Assembly (NCBI RefSeq): GCF_002899825.2
Contig: NZ_PPED02000001.1
Location: 496,001 to 560,000 of the forward strand
From: Chryseobacterium phosphatilyticum
GTDB taxonomy: Bacteria; Bacteroidota; Bacteroidia; Flavobacteriales; Weeksellaceae
Reading direction: 5' to 3'
Length of the DNA: 64,000 bases
The position numbers and the translations under genes were made by a program. This document shows, one piece after another, positions 16,397 through 25,597 of this stretch. Positions within the stretch are counted from its first letter, which is position 1, and the number at the start of each line of letters is the position of its first letter. The notes under the pieces are model-generated. The model ran no database searches. It saw only the letters and a list, made by a program, of their open reading frames with translations, and was not told the DNA's origin.

Positions 16397-19273
16397 ATGA
16401 AAAACAAAAAACAAGGAAATTTTCTGCCCAAAGCGGGTATTATCGCCATTAGTTTTCTCTCTTTCAACGCAACAAAAGCCCAGCAACAGCTTATTGAATT
16501 AAGCGGAAGTATAAAAAATACAGGAACCCGCAAAGGTCTTGATTCTGTAAAAATACAGATTGAAAATACGGAAGATATTGCGGTAACCGATCAGCTCGGT
16601 CATTTTAAAATACGAACCAGAGTTACCATTCCTTTCCGTTTGGTGATTAACAAAGAGGGATTTTCAGGACAGACGGTTGAAGTTCTTTCTCCTTCCAATA
16701 AAATTACGGTTGGTTTAAACCCGCAGAACACCATTATTGATGCGGTGGTTATTTCAGCATCCAGAGTTCCTGAAAAAATATTAAGATCACCCATCGCTAT
16801 TGAAAAGATTGACATCAAAACGATCAGAGAAAGTCCGGCATCTTCTTTTTATGAAACATTGGAAAATGTAAAAGGGCTGCAGCTGCTAACCTCAAGTCTG
16901 ACGCTGAAAATTCCCAATTCAAGGGGATTCAATTCACCTAATAATTTCCGGTTTATGCAGCTGGTAGATGGAGTAGATGTACAATCGGCTACATTGGGGG
17001 TACCCTTGGGAAATGCCATTGGACCTACAGAACTCGACATCCAGTCTATGGAAGTCACTCCCGGTGCTGCTTCTGCATTGTATGGAATGAATGCCATCAA
17101 CGGACTGGCCAGCCTTCAGACAAAAGATCCGTTTACTTCTCAGGGATTAAGCGTGTACTTCAGAGGTGGAGTAAACCATGTCGACAACGTCAATCACAAA
17201 ATCAGTTCTTTGGGAGAAAGTGCCCTTAGATTTGCTAAAGTTTTCAATAAAAATTGGGCAGTTAAGGTAAATGCTTCTTACTTCACAGGTACAGACTGGA
17301 TTTCAAACAATCAAACAGATCAGAATCCGGGTTCATTGGTCACTGCAAATCCAAACTTTGCACTGCTCAACAATCCGGCAGAAGATCTTTGGAACAAATA
17401 TGGCGATGAAAGGAACAACAGAGTTGCTGTAAAAGTAGATTACAACGGAAAGCCAACCACTTTCAATGTGTCCAGGACAGGATATCTTGAAAAAGATCTG
17501 GTGAGCCCTGAAGTTAAAAATATCAAGTTTGATGCCGGACTGTATTACCGCTTTGGAGATCAGTGGAGAGCATCTTATGTGTATCGTTACGGTCTGCTGG
17601 ACGGAACTTTTCAGAGAGGGAATAAAATCCGCTTACAGAATGCCACCGTTCAGAATCATAAAGTGGAACTGACAGGGAAAGAACTTACTTTCAGAGCCTA
17701 TGTATCCATAGAAAATACCGGAGATTCCTATAATCTTAAACCCCTTGCCGACAACCTGGATCTCACCAATCTTTCCAATAACAACTGGAAAAATATATTT
17801 CAGACTTCTTTACAAAATAGCATGAATGCAGGTGTAAATTTAAATGATGCCTTCATTCTTGCCCGCAGAGAAGCCGATAAAAACCGTGCAGTACCGGGAA
17901 CAGCAGCTTTTGATCAGTTAAAAAATACCATTATCGGAATCAATAACTGGGATTCTGCCAATGCAGGAATTGCAGGAGCTCCGGCAACAGGCGGCGCTAA
18001 ACTGGAGCAAAAATCAAGGTTTTACCAGGGAGAACTTACATATGATTTCAGCAGGTTTGTAAAAATATTTAACCTTCTTGCAGGAATCGATTATCGTTTA
18101 TACAGCATCACTCCGGACGGAAATAATTTTGTCGATTTCAACAGACCGGTCAATGAAAGAAATATTCCTTTGGCCAATGGCAGTTTTGGGAAAGATGTGA
18201 TTTACCAGAAATATGGAGTTTTTGCACAGATTACAAAAGTTTTTTTTGACGATAAATTAAAAATAAATGCTGCTGTAAGGATTGACAGGAATCCCGAGTT
18301 TGAAGCCAAATTAAATCCCAGAATAAGCATTGTCTATTCTCCGGTCAATCAGCATAATTTCAGGGCTTCCTTTCAGAATGGCTATCGTTTCCCTTCCTTA
18401 TTTGAGGCTCTTTCATTTGTGAATAACGGCAATGTAAGAAGAGTAGGAGGCTTATCAAAAGTCAATGAAGGATTGGGGTACCTTGAAAATTCGTATACCC
18501 TTGCTTCTATTGATCGGTTTACCTCTGCTGTGAATACCGATGTTGATGGAGGAAAGAGCCAGACACAGGCAGCACAGGACAATAAACAGCTTTTGGTGGT
18601 AGCCAGTCTTCAAAAATTACAACCTGAAAAAATCAATTCATTTGAAATAGGGTACAAATCGGTATTCTTCAATAATAAACTGGTCCTGGATTGGGATTTC
18701 TACTACAATATTTACGAAGGATTTCTCGGACAGGTGGAAGTGGCCGTTCCTAAAAACAGTGCGGTGGGGAGCAACACAGCCGTTCTTGCTATGCTGGACA
18801 GAAGTAAACAGGACCGCTACAGGGTTTATACCAATAGTAACAGTACTTATAAAAGCTACGGAACTTCATTGGGAATCCGTTATAATGTAACGGGAAATTA
18901 TAATATCAACACCAACGTTTCCTATAATGATCTGGCATCTAATACCAACTCTGATCTTTTTATTACCGCTTTCAATACTCCTAAGTGGATGGTTAATGTG
19001 AGTGTAGGAAACAGGGAAATTGTCAAAAACATCGGGTTTACCCTTGTTGCAAGATGGCAGAGCCGTTTTATGTGGGAAAGTCCTTTAGCTTCAGGAGAAA
19101 TTCCGGCTTATTATACCATCGATGCTCAGGCTACGTGGAAGATTCCTCAAATCAATGCGAATATAAAAATTGGTGCAACCAATTTACTGAACCGTCGCTA
19201 TTTTCAATATGCAGCCGGACCTGAAATCGGAGGTCTGTATTATCTCGCTTTCACGTATGACTTAAAACTGTAA
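16397..19273 (+). CDS. TonB-dependent receptor of the sulfur assimilation operon
   Basis: 958-residue outer-membrane receptor. A signal peptide (MKNKKQGNFLPKAGIIAISF, ending TKAQ) is followed by a carboxypeptidase-regulatory-like beta domain (about 33-110, with TDQLGHFKI), a plug domain (about 115-235, RVPEKILRSPIAIEKID to ALYGMNAINGLASLQTKDPF) and a large beta-barrel ending YYLAFTYDLKL. It lies in the cysteine operon between the Cys-rich ORF and the siroheme/sulfite exporter gene (5 bp), so it probably imports a sulfur source such as an organosulfur compound. No ligand can be read from sequence; siderophore-type receptors share the same fold. Confidence 0.88.
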   Translation: MKNKKQGNFLPKAGIIAISFLSFNATKAQQQLIELSGSIKNTGTRKGLDSVKIQIENTEDIAVTDQLGHFKIRTRVTIPFRLVINKEGFSGQTVEVLSPSNKITVGLNPQNTIIDAVVISASRVPEKILRSPIAIEKIDIKTIRESPASSFYETLENVKGLQLLTSSLTLKIPNSRGFNSPNNFRFMQLVDGVDVQSATLGVPLGNAIGPTELDIQSMEVTPGAASALYGMNAINGLASLQTKDPFTSQGLSVYFRGGVNHVDNVNHKISSLGESALRFAKVFNKNWAVKVNASYFTGTDWISNNQTDQNPGSLVTANPNFALLNNPAEDLWNKYGDERNNRVAVKVDYNGKPTTFNVSRTGYLEKDLVSPEVKNIKFDAGLYYRFGDQWRASYVYRYGLLDGTFQRGNKIRLQNATVQNHKVELTGKELTFRAYVSIENTGDSYNLKPLADNLDLTNLSNNNWKNIFQTSLQNSMNAGVNLNDAFILARREADKNRAVPGTAAFDQLKNTIIGINNWDSANAGIAGAPATGGAKLEQKSRFYQGELTYDFSRFVKIFNLLAGIDYRLYSITPDGNNFVDFNRPVNERNIPLANGSFGKDVIYQKYGVFAQITKVFFDDKLKINAAVRIDRNPEFEAKLNPRISIVYSPVNQHNFRASFQNGYRFPSLFEALSFVNNGNVRRVGGLSKVNEGLGYLENSYTLASIDRFTSAVNTDVDGGKSQTQAAQDNKQLLVVASLQKLQPEKINSFEIGYKSVFFNNKLVLDWDFYYNIYEGFLGQVEVAVPKNSAVGSNTAVLAMLDRSKQDRYRVYTNSNSTYKSYGTSLGIRYNVTGNYNINTNVSYNDLASNTNSDLFITAFNTPKWMVNVSVGNREIVKNIGFTLVARWQSRFMWESPLASGEIPAYYTIDAQATWKIPQINANIKIGATNLLNRRYFQYAAGPEIGGLYYLAFTYDLKL

Positions 19274-19278
19274 TCAAG

Positions 19279-20787
19279 ATGAGTAATTCATTATATCCCA
19301 TATTCTTAAAACTTGAAACGTTGTCACTGCTTATTATTGGTGGTGGCAAGGTTTCTCTCGAAAAACTGGAATCAGTACTCGGAAACTCGCCGGAAACACC
19401 TATAAAGCTGGTTGCTAAACAAATTATTCCTGAGGTCAGAAGTTTACAAAATCAGTATCCTAATATTATTCTGCATGAAAGGCCTTACGAGGACCATGAT
19501 TTTAATGATGCTGATCTTGCCATTATAGCCGTTAATGATCTTGCACTTGCTGGTCAAATCCGCGATCATGCCCATCAGAAGGATGTTCTGGTTAATATTG
19601 CAGACAAACCTGAACTCTGTGATTTTTATCTGGGTTCCATTGTAAAAAAGGGAAACCTTAAAATCGCTATTTCAACCAACGGAAAGTCTCCCACCATTGC
19701 CAAACGGTTAAGAGAAACCTTTACAGAAATTATTCCTGATGAAATGGATGATGTACTGGATAATATGCAGAATATCCGCAACCAGCTAAAAGGAGATTTC
19801 AATGATAAAGTAAAAGAACTCAATAAAATCACCACTGAATACCTTTCTGAAGGGAAAAAAAATGATATGGAGATTGAAAAACTGATCAGCATTACCAAAA
19901 TAGCTCAGAGAAGAGCCAATATTTACCTTGCCATTACCGGAGTTTTACTTTTATTCGGGATATTGGGGCTTGTCGTATATCAGTTTGATCTTTCCGGTGA
20001 TATTCAGGCTTTTTTAAATAAAGATGGTCATATTTTTTACTGGATGTTGTTTGCCGGTTTTATGGCAGAAATTGTAGCAGGATCTATGGGAATGGGCTAT
20101 GGCGTCATCTGTACAACGATTCTTTTATTGTTGAACGTTCCGCCACCAGTAGTCAGTGCCAGCATCCATTCTGCAGAATCATTTACAACTGCTGCGGGAA
20201 GTTTCAGTCATTATAAACTGGGAAATGTCAATAAAAAAATGGTTTTGGTTTTATTCCCGTTAGCAATTGTAGGATCCATTATCGGGGCATTGACTCTTTC
20301 TCATTATGGAGAACATTATGCCCATATTGTAAAACCAATTATTGCCTGTTATACCTTGTATCTGGGAGTGAATATTCTTAGAAATGCTTTTAAAACAAAA
20401 AAGATTGGTCAGGAAAAACCCAAACGCAGAACCAATTTAAGAATATTGGGATTGGTTGGAGGTTTTATAGATTCTTTTGCCGGCGGTGGCTGGGGACCAT
20501 TGGTTACCGGAACTTTAATCAAAGAGGGCAGAATTCCCCGTTATGTGGTTGGAAGTTCTACTGTGGCTAAGTTTTTACTTACCATAACTAGTGCCATCAC
20601 CTTTATTTTCACAATTGGGATTCACCATTGGAATATCGTTTTAGGTTTATTACTGGGAGGTGTTTTTACAGCGCCATTCTCTGCAATGCTGACTTCAAAA
20701 CTGCCAACTAAAAAGATGTTTGTTGTTGTAGGATTTGTAGTCATTGCCATGAGTCTGATCACGATTATTAAATCTTTATTTCGCTAA
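19279..20787 (+). CDS. Siroheme synthase (precorrin-2 dehydrogenase) fused to TauE/SafE sulfite exporter
   Basis: 502-residue fusion. Residues 1-205 match the CysG N-terminal/Met8 type: a Rossmann fold with IIGGGKVSLEKLE, the segment VNIADKPELCDFYLGSIVKKG and IAISTNGKSPTIAKRLRE, which oxidise precorrin-2 and insert iron to form siroheme. From about residue 218 to the end the protein is membrane-embedded with eight or so hydrophobic segments and TSUP family motifs (AGFMAEIVAGSMGMGYG; GGFIDSFAGGGWGPLVTG). A domain that exports toxic sulfite is thus joined to one that makes the cofactor of sulfite reductase. Last gene of the operon; a terminator follows directly. Confidence 0.9.
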   Translation: MSNSLYPIFLKLETLSLLIIGGGKVSLEKLESVLGNSPETPIKLVAKQIIPEVRSLQNQYPNIILHERPYEDHDFNDADLAIIAVNDLALAGQIRDHAHQKDVLVNIADKPELCDFYLGSIVKKGNLKIAISTNGKSPTIAKRLRETFTEIIPDEMDDVLDNMQNIRNQLKGDFNDKVKELNKITTEYLSEGKKNDMEIEKLISITKIAQRRANIYLAITGVLLLFGILGLVVYQFDLSGDIQAFLNKDGHIFYWMLFAGFMAEIVAGSMGMGYGVICTTILLLLNVPPPVVSASIHSAESFTTAAGSFSHYKLGNVNKKMVLVLFPLAIVGSIIGALTLSHYGEHYAHIVKPIIACYTLYLGVNILRNAFKTKKIGQEKPKRRTNLRILGLVGGFIDSFAGGGWGPLVTGTLIKEGRIPRYVVGSSTVAKFLLTITSAITFIFTIGIHHWNIVLGLLLGGVFTAPFSAMLTSKLPTKKMFVVVGFVVIAMSLITIIKSLFR

Positions 20788-20811
20788 AAAAGCTCTCTTC
20801 CGAGAGCTTTT
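20788..20811 (+). terminator. Terminator of the cysteine operon
   Basis: Perfect 10-bp stem AAAAGCTCTC / GAGAGCTTTT with TTCC loop, starting right after the stop of the siroheme/TauE fusion gene. The symmetrical A and T flanks mean it could also serve the converging DoxX gene. Confidence 0.85.
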
Positions 20812-20831
20812 ACTATTTATTTACATCAGTG

Positions 20832-21317
20832 TCAGGAATTTTTCTTTCTCAAAGAATCAATTCCAAATCCGGTGCATCCCTGAAACAGAAATAGTGTTAA
20901 AAACATCAGATATAATGTCTGAGGCAGATAAAGAAAATAACTAAGCCATGTAAACGGATCCACTTCATAAATCCCGGTTTCCGCTTTAACCGGAATAAGT
21001 TCCTTGGGAATTGAATTCAGATCATGGGTGAATAACGCTACCAGGATAATGCATATTAAAAACACAGAACTTATTCTTGTCCAGAAGCCCATCATTAAGA
21101 ACAGACCGAATACACATTCACAAAAAGCTGTGAAATTGGCAGTAAATTGTGGGAAAGGAAAGCCGATATTCGCAATGGTGTTCAACATATATCCCTGGAA
21201 AATGGGGTGAAAGAGTTTATTAAATCCTGCAATAAAGAAGAACAGGCCAATTAAAACTCTGCATAGTATATAAATCTTAGGGGTGTTTTTTTCGAAGTTT
21301 GATCGTATTTTTTTCAT
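20832..21317 (-). CDS. DoxX family membrane protein
   Basis: 161-residue inner-membrane protein with four hydrophobic segments. The first carries RVLIGLFFFIAGFNKLFHP, the typical DoxX/MauE start; the second TAFCECVFGLFLMMGFWTR is also characteristic. DoxX proteins are linked with quinone or thiosulfate redox or with oxidative stress, but the exact role here is open. It is probably cotranscribed after the hypothetical gene upstream (137 bp apart, same strand). Confidence 0.82.
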   Translation of the reverse strand: MKKIRSNFEKNTPKIYILCRVLIGLFFFIAGFNKLFHPIFQGYMLNTIANIGFPFPQFTANFTAFCECVFGLFLMMGFWTRISSVFLICIILVALFTHDLNSIPKELIPVKAETGIYEVDPFTWLSYFLYLPQTLYLMFLTLFLFQGCTGFGIDSLRKKNS

Positions 21318-21454
21318 TGTTAAATTCTTTTTTGATTACATCGTTTTGGTCGCATGACAAAATACCATGAGACTCAGTACTTCATGTAATTCTGAATGAT
21401 ATAATTGTTGTATTGCCGGGAAAAATTATGCTGTAAGATCCTTATAATTGTACC

Positions 21455-21847
21455 TTACAAACCGTGTTCAATTTTAGGAGGAATCCAGATAGAATTAAAA
21501 AATGAAGAATAGGGTGGATCATCATACAAAAAGAATCTACTGCTGACTTCTTTACCGATAAATTTTTCAAACCCAAAAGACGGAATGGAAACGGTAAAAA
21601 AGGATGAAGAATTTGAACAATAATTGCTATTACACTTTATCGGAGTTTTATTGTTTTCTTCAAGATAAATCTTGTTGCATTCATGCTTAGAATCTGTCTG
21701 AAAAAGATGAAAAGCATTTGAAATTGTTGCAGACAATCTGCTGTAATCTGCCTTATAAAGAGACAAATGGAAAAGCATTAAAAACAGGCCTGCTATTTTT
21801 ATACAATGCAATAAATCAACGTGTTTATATATGATTTTTCTTTCCAC
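21455..21847 (-). CDS. Hypothetical protein with N-terminal membrane segment
   Basis: 130 residues starting with GTG. One hydrophobic segment near the N-terminus (IAGLFLMLFHLSLY) could be a signal anchor, leaving a periplasmic remainder. The C-terminus reads FFNSIWIPPKIEHGL; a closing aromatic-Pro-Pro-Lys motif of this type is familiar from uncharacterised Bacteroidota proteins. I cannot assign a function. An in-frame ATG 23 codons in is a possible alternative start, but it would cut the membrane segment. Confidence 0.55.
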   Translation of the reverse strand: MERKIIYKHVDLLHCIKIAGLFLMLFHLSLYKADYSRLSATISNAFHLFQTDSKHECNKIYLEENNKTPIKCNSNYCSNSSSFFTVSIPSFGFEKFIGKEVSSRFFLYDDPPYSSFFNSIWIPPKIEHGL

Positions 21848-21928
21848 TGAAACAAATATAGTAAAATATTTATAGCTGATTTCCCCGTTATAACTGGTTT
21901 ACATGAATAAAATAGCTGAAACTGACTA

Positions 21929-21959
21929 TTGAAATTCCCCTTTCTATTCAATAGCTTTG
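21929..21959 (+). promoter_or_regulatory. Bacteroidota-type promoter
   Basis: TTG at 21929-21931 and TAGCTTTG at 21952-21959, spacer 20 bp, an exact fit to TTG-N19..21-TAnnTTTG. It lies 31 bp before the ATG at 21991. Confidence 0.65.
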
Positions 21960-21990
21960 TACATTCTATATCAAAAAAAAGGAACAAATT

Positions 21991-22791
21991 ATGAAAAAGA
22001 AATTATTTTTGATGGCGTTATCTTTCTCCGGCTATATTGTATCGGCGCAGGATGCTGATAATTCTTTACAAGGCTATTATAAAGCAAGTAATGATCAGAC
22101 ACTGTATAGCAGTTTTAATTTTGATGGAAACGGAAAGGTTTTAATATCCGATATGGATTATGGAGATTATTTTACCAGAAATGACAGTCTGATCGTTTAT
22201 CCTGACAAAAGTATTTTCATTTTTAAAATCAAAAAAGGAAAGCTAACCGGAATTTCAAATTGGGTGGAAAAAGGGGTCTGGAGTCCTAAAAAAGATAGCT
22301 CGGAAATGAATAACAGACGTGATCCGGCAGCTGCCAAAAAGAAAGCTCAGCTTTTAGCGGAATACTATGATAAAACAAAAAGTTCTTCCGAATCAGGCTT
22401 TGATTTTGAAGCATTATTATCCGGAAAAACATCGGGAGTGAATGCAGACCTTTGTAATAAAGGACTGGCAAAAGCCTGTATGAATCTTTTCGGGCTGAAA
22501 ATGATGCAATATACTCCAGGACTACTAACGGATCCGACAAAAATTCCTTCAAAAAAGATAAAGCCACATCCGGAATTAATTTCGCTCTCAAAGAAAATTA
22601 TTGATCTCGGAGAACCGGAAGGGTATACTGTTTTAGGAAGCTATTACTATACATTAGGATTGAAGGAAAAAGCCTTTAAAACCTGGGAAGACGGAGAAAA
22701 AAACGGAAGTCTGAAGTCCGCCAGTACGAAGGCTTTAATAGAGTTTCAGGAAGGAATAGAGACAGAAATTGAACAACGGAAGGAGCATTAA
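21991..22791 (+). CDS. Hypothetical secreted protein
   Basis: 266 residues with a clear signal peptide (MKKKLFLMALSFSGYIVSAQ). The N-terminal half is beta-rich and periplasmic in character (GYYKASNDQTLYSSFNFDGNGKVLI). The C-terminal half has helical repeats reminiscent of Sel1/TPR (GEPEGYTVLGSYYYTLGLKEKAFKTWEDGEKNGS), and two cysteines (DLCNKGLAKAC) could form a disulfide. Function unknown. Probably in one transcript with the lipoprotein gene 17 bp downstream. Confidence 0.72.
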   Translation: MKKKLFLMALSFSGYIVSAQDADNSLQGYYKASNDQTLYSSFNFDGNGKVLISDMDYGDYFTRNDSLIVYPDKSIFIFKIKKGKLTGISNWVEKGVWSPKKDSSEMNNRRDPAAAKKKAQLLAEYYDKTKSSSESGFDFEALLSGKTSGVNADLCNKGLAKACMNLFGLKMMQYTPGLLTDPTKIPSKKIKPHPELISLSKKIIDLGEPEGYTVLGSYYYTLGLKEKAFKTWEDGEKNGSLKSASTKALIEFQEGIETEIEQRKEH

Positions 22792-22808
22792 ATAAATCTA
22801 TAAACAGT

Positions 22809-23429
22809 ATGCATTTAAATAAAATATACTTTTCATTATTGTCTTTTACGCTAGTTACAGGTTGTAAATCTGAAAAAAAGACGAGTTCAGAAAATATACA
22901 TCAAGATACCATTACGACCAATACCAGCACAGGTATTGCAAAAGATGCTGACAGCCAGAAGCAAATCACAAAACTTCCCGTAATTGATACTATTACAGTA
23001 TTGCATGCCTTTAAAAATGCTACAATAACAAAACAATTTGGTGAGGATGTGAATTACAACATAAAGGATGAACTTTCAGGATCTATTTTTGACTCAGAAC
23101 GTCCCATTCTTATTGGAGACCTTAACGGAGATCAACTCGATGATGCTATTATGCCCTTTACCATTGAAGGACGTGATGGTGGAAATAACTGGGATGCACA
23201 TTATGCTATTTTTATCAATAAGAATGGGAAGCTCAATTATCAGTATTCTTTCAACAGAGGAGCTGATCTTGCTGAGACACAGACCTTTTTTAAAAGTATA
23301 GAAAATGGAGTGGTAAAAGGAGTTGTAGAACCGGGATTTCATTATGCTGATGGGGAAAGTACTCCGGTCAGTTTTAGGTATAAAAATAACAGACTTTCGG
23401 AAGTTCCAGCAACGTCAAAAACAAAATAA
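22809..23429 (+). CDS. Hypothetical lipoprotein
   Basis: 206 residues. Signal peptide with lipobox LVTGC (Cys near residue 19), so a lipid-anchored envelope protein. A Ser/Thr-rich linker leads to a beta-rich domain with ILIGDLNGDQLDDAIMPFTIEGRDGGNNWDAHYAIFINKNGK, here named only in part: the DLNGDQLDDA segment resembles FG-GAP or Ca-binding loops. Function unknown. Confidence 0.72.
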   Translation: MHLNKIYFSLLSFTLVTGCKSEKKTSSENIHQDTITTNTSTGIAKDADSQKQITKLPVIDTITVLHAFKNATITKQFGEDVNYNIKDELSGSIFDSERPILIGDLNGDQLDDAIMPFTIEGRDGGNNWDAHYAIFINKNGKLNYQYSFNRGADLAETQTFFKSIENGVVKGVVEPGFHYADGESTPVSFRYKNNRLSEVPATSKTK

Positions 23430-23478
23430 AGAACTCTGGAAATCTTATTGATAATCGCAAAATTCAAGCATTACACCT

Positions 23479-23937
23479 ATGAAAACCAGTGCAGGTATTC
23501 TATTATTTAAAAAAGAAAATAACGAATTTCATTACTTTCTGGTACATCCGGGAGGTCCGTTCTGGAAAAATAAAGACTTTGGTGCATGGTCTATTCCAAA
23601 AGGAGAAATACTACCTGATGAAGATCCGTTATCAAGAGCTTTAATAGAGTTTGAAGAGGAAACAGGTTCAACAATAACAGGAGAATTCATTGAACTCACT
23701 GCCATCAAACAAAAAGGAGGTAAGACGGTATATGCATGGGCTGTAGAAGGAAATATTGACACGTCTACGCTGTACAGCAATACCTTTCCAATGGAATGGC
23801 CTCCAAAATCCGGAAAAACCATTGATGTGCCAGAGGTTGACCAATGGGAATGGTTTACCGCGGAAGAAGCTCTGAAAAAGATTAATTCAGCACAGGCTGC
23901 ATTAATAATCGAAACAGAATCGCTAATAAATAATTGA
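23479..23937 (+). CDS. NUDIX hydrolase
   Basis: 152 residues. The NUDIX box is GEILPDEDPLSRALIEFEEETG, here given as GEILPDEDPLS then RALIEFEEETG (about residues 47-69). The metal-binding Glu cluster EFEEE is intact, but the position that is Arg in the consensus (REUXEE) is Ile. The preceding AWSIPKG is typical of predicted pyrophosphohydrolases that act on nucleotides or diadenosine-type molecules. Substrate unknown. Confidence 0.86.
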   Translation: MKTSAGILLFKKENNEFHYFLVHPGGPFWKNKDFGAWSIPKGEILPDEDPLSRALIEFEEETGSTITGEFIELTAIKQKGGKTVYAWAVEGNIDTSTLYSNTFPMEWPPKSGKTIDVPEVDQWEWFTAEEALKKINSAQAALIIETESLINN

Positions 23938-24115
23938 ACAATACCATTTTTATTGACTATCTGATTATAAGTCTGTTTAAAATTTTATTAAAATAAAGGG
24001 GGGTATAAAGCTCTTTAAGTTATATAAAAAATATATTGCCATTAATTTAACATAATATTTTTATATTTGATTATTAGTAAATTAATATGTATTTAACTTA
24101 AAAAATTGACCAACC

Positions 24116-24343
24116 ATGAAAAAATTAAACAGAAAAAAATTAAAAAACATTACGGGAGAACTTGGAATAGAATTGAATCTTCCCCTTCCGGTAGGAGTTT
24201 GCTTAGGGAACCTTATTTCCCTTTGTCCGCCTCATTCGCATTGTCGTGCAGATGAAAGATGCTATCCGGATGTTGCCGGCCCTTGTATCAACGGAATGTG
24301 TCCTGCAGGCTATTCCTGCCACAACGGAGAATGTGTCAGATAA
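24116..24343 (+). CDS. Bacteriocin-like Cys-rich secreted peptide
   Basis: 75 residues. The leader MKKLNRKKLKNITGE resembles the Gly-type leaders of Bacteroidota bacteriocin-like peptides that are cut by peptidase-containing ABC transporters; here the dipeptide is Gly-Glu. The remaining part has eight cysteines (29, 37, 43, 49, 57, 62, 68, 73) in a compact pattern with CPAGYSCHNGEC, suggesting four disulfides or a metal knot. A related leader occurs at 50334 (KKLDRDQLKSISGE). No transporter or modification enzyme lies next to it. Activity is unknown. Confidence 0.75.
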   Translation: MKKLNRKKLKNITGELGIELNLPLPVGVCLGNLISLCPPHSHCRADERCYPDVAGPCINGMCPAGYSCHNGECVR

Positions 24344-24357
24344 AAAATATAGAAAAC

Positions 24358-24389
24358 AAACCTCTTTATTGGTCCTGATAAAGAGGTTT
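24358..24389 (+). terminator. Terminator after the Cys-rich peptide gene
   Basis: Perfect 12-bp stem AAACCTCTTTAT / ATAAAGAGGTTT with an 8-nt loop, followed by ATTTTTAT. Confidence 0.85.
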
Positions 24390-24427
24390 ATTTTTATAAC
24401 GATATCTCTGAATCTGAGATAATAAAT

Positions 24428-24922
24428 TTATTTTATTTTAATTCCGATCACCTTTAAAGCATGAACAGTTAAGAAGATATCATCAAAAACAGTCAATGAC
24501 TCTACATCATTAAATCCTGACGGAAGCAAATCATTTTTATTAAAAGACAATTCGATGGAAGTATCATAATCGGCTACGATTCTCACTTTAGAATATCCGT
24601 TATAATCCACTCTGAAACCTTCAAACATACAATGAGATTCTGCGCTCTGATATTGAACATACTCCTCAAATCCAGCAATATCTGTTCTTTTTCCGTCATT
24701 ATGCTCAAGTGACTTCCATGAAGTATAGTTTTTAGGCTCCTTCAAAACATTTCCCTGAGGATCTACAGGAACAAACATTCCCAAGGTAAGTGGTGTTTTT
24801 AGAAAATTCGCATAATTATTCATCAAATGTAAAATTTGAAGATCGGCATATCCTTCATTTGAATAATATTCAATGACGAAGGTGGTCATCGGAATCAGCT
24901 TATGAGAAGCGTCAGTCGGCAT
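24428..24922 (-). CDS. Hypothetical protein
   Basis: 164 residues from the ATG at 24922; a TTG 27 bp further upstream would add nine residues. Soluble, acidic and mixed alpha/beta, without signal peptide or recognised motif. Segments such as YADLQILHLMNNYANFLKTPL and LTVFDDIFLTVHALKVIGI do not bring a family to mind. Single-gene unit between a terminator and a divergent GNAT gene. Confidence 0.6.
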   Translation of the reverse strand: MPTDASHKLIPMTTFVIEYYSNEGYADLQILHLMNNYANFLKTPLTLGMFVPVDPQGNVLKEPKNYTSWKSLEHNDGKRTDIAGFEEYVQYQSAESHCMFEGFRVDYNGYSKVRIVADYDTSIELSFNKNDLLPSGFNDVESLTVFDDIFLTVHALKVIGIKIK

Positions 24923-25080
24923 AAGTAGTCTTTTTCTTAAATCGGGCAATAAAAATAGTATTTTTATTTACTTTTCCCAACGGTATGATATGAATAGAGC
25001 CGTATTTATACCCATTCTGAATAACGATAGCAAAAGGTTATCCGTTTATTTTCCATATTTTTGAGCATAAGAACGGAATA

Positions 25081-25584
25081 ATGATAGCGAACACCTCTTT
25101 ACAGGACACAGATGAGATTTTTGAAGTTTATACAATAGCTTCGGATTTTAAGAAAAAAATATCCGGCGTACAATGGCCAGAATTTGATCAAAATATGATC
25201 GAAACTGAAATTAAGGAAAAGCGACACTGGAAAATTATGGTGGATGGTGCGATTGCCTGTGTCTGGAGTATTACATTTGACGACTTACAGGTATGGGGAG
25301 AACATAATGCTGATCCTTCCATCTATATTCACCGGATTGCAGTCAACCCTGATTTTAAAGGACAAAAATTTGTTGAACAGATCGTGGAATGGGCAAAAAA
25401 CTATGCTGCAGACAACAATAAATTGTATGTGAGAATGGATACCACATCAGGAAATCAAAGACTCAATGACTACTATATAAAATGTGGGTTTTCACACCTT
25501 GGTCCAAGAAAAATAACCGATACTGAAGGACGTCCGGCACATTATCATAATGCTACGATGGAGCTTTTCCAGCTGGAAGTCTAG
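25081..25584 (+). CDS. GNAT family N-acetyltransferase
   Basis: 167 residues. The acetyl-CoA site is in IYIHRIAVNPDFKGQKFVEQIVEWAKNYA (motif A, shown in part as IHRIAVNPDFKGQKF) and the closing motif is VRMDTTSGNQRLNDYYIKCGF. The QKF in place of the usual RGxG/A loop is a variation seen in some GNAT members. Acceptor unknown. Confidence 0.82.
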   Translation: MIANTSLQDTDEIFEVYTIASDFKKKISGVQWPEFDQNMIETEIKEKRHWKIMVDGAIACVWSITFDDLQVWGEHNADPSIYIHRIAVNPDFKGQKFVEQIVEWAKNYAADNNKLYVRMDTTSGNQRLNDYYIKCGFSHLGPRKITDTEGRPAHYHNATMELFQLEV

Positions 25585-25597
25585 AAAAAAGTGTCAA

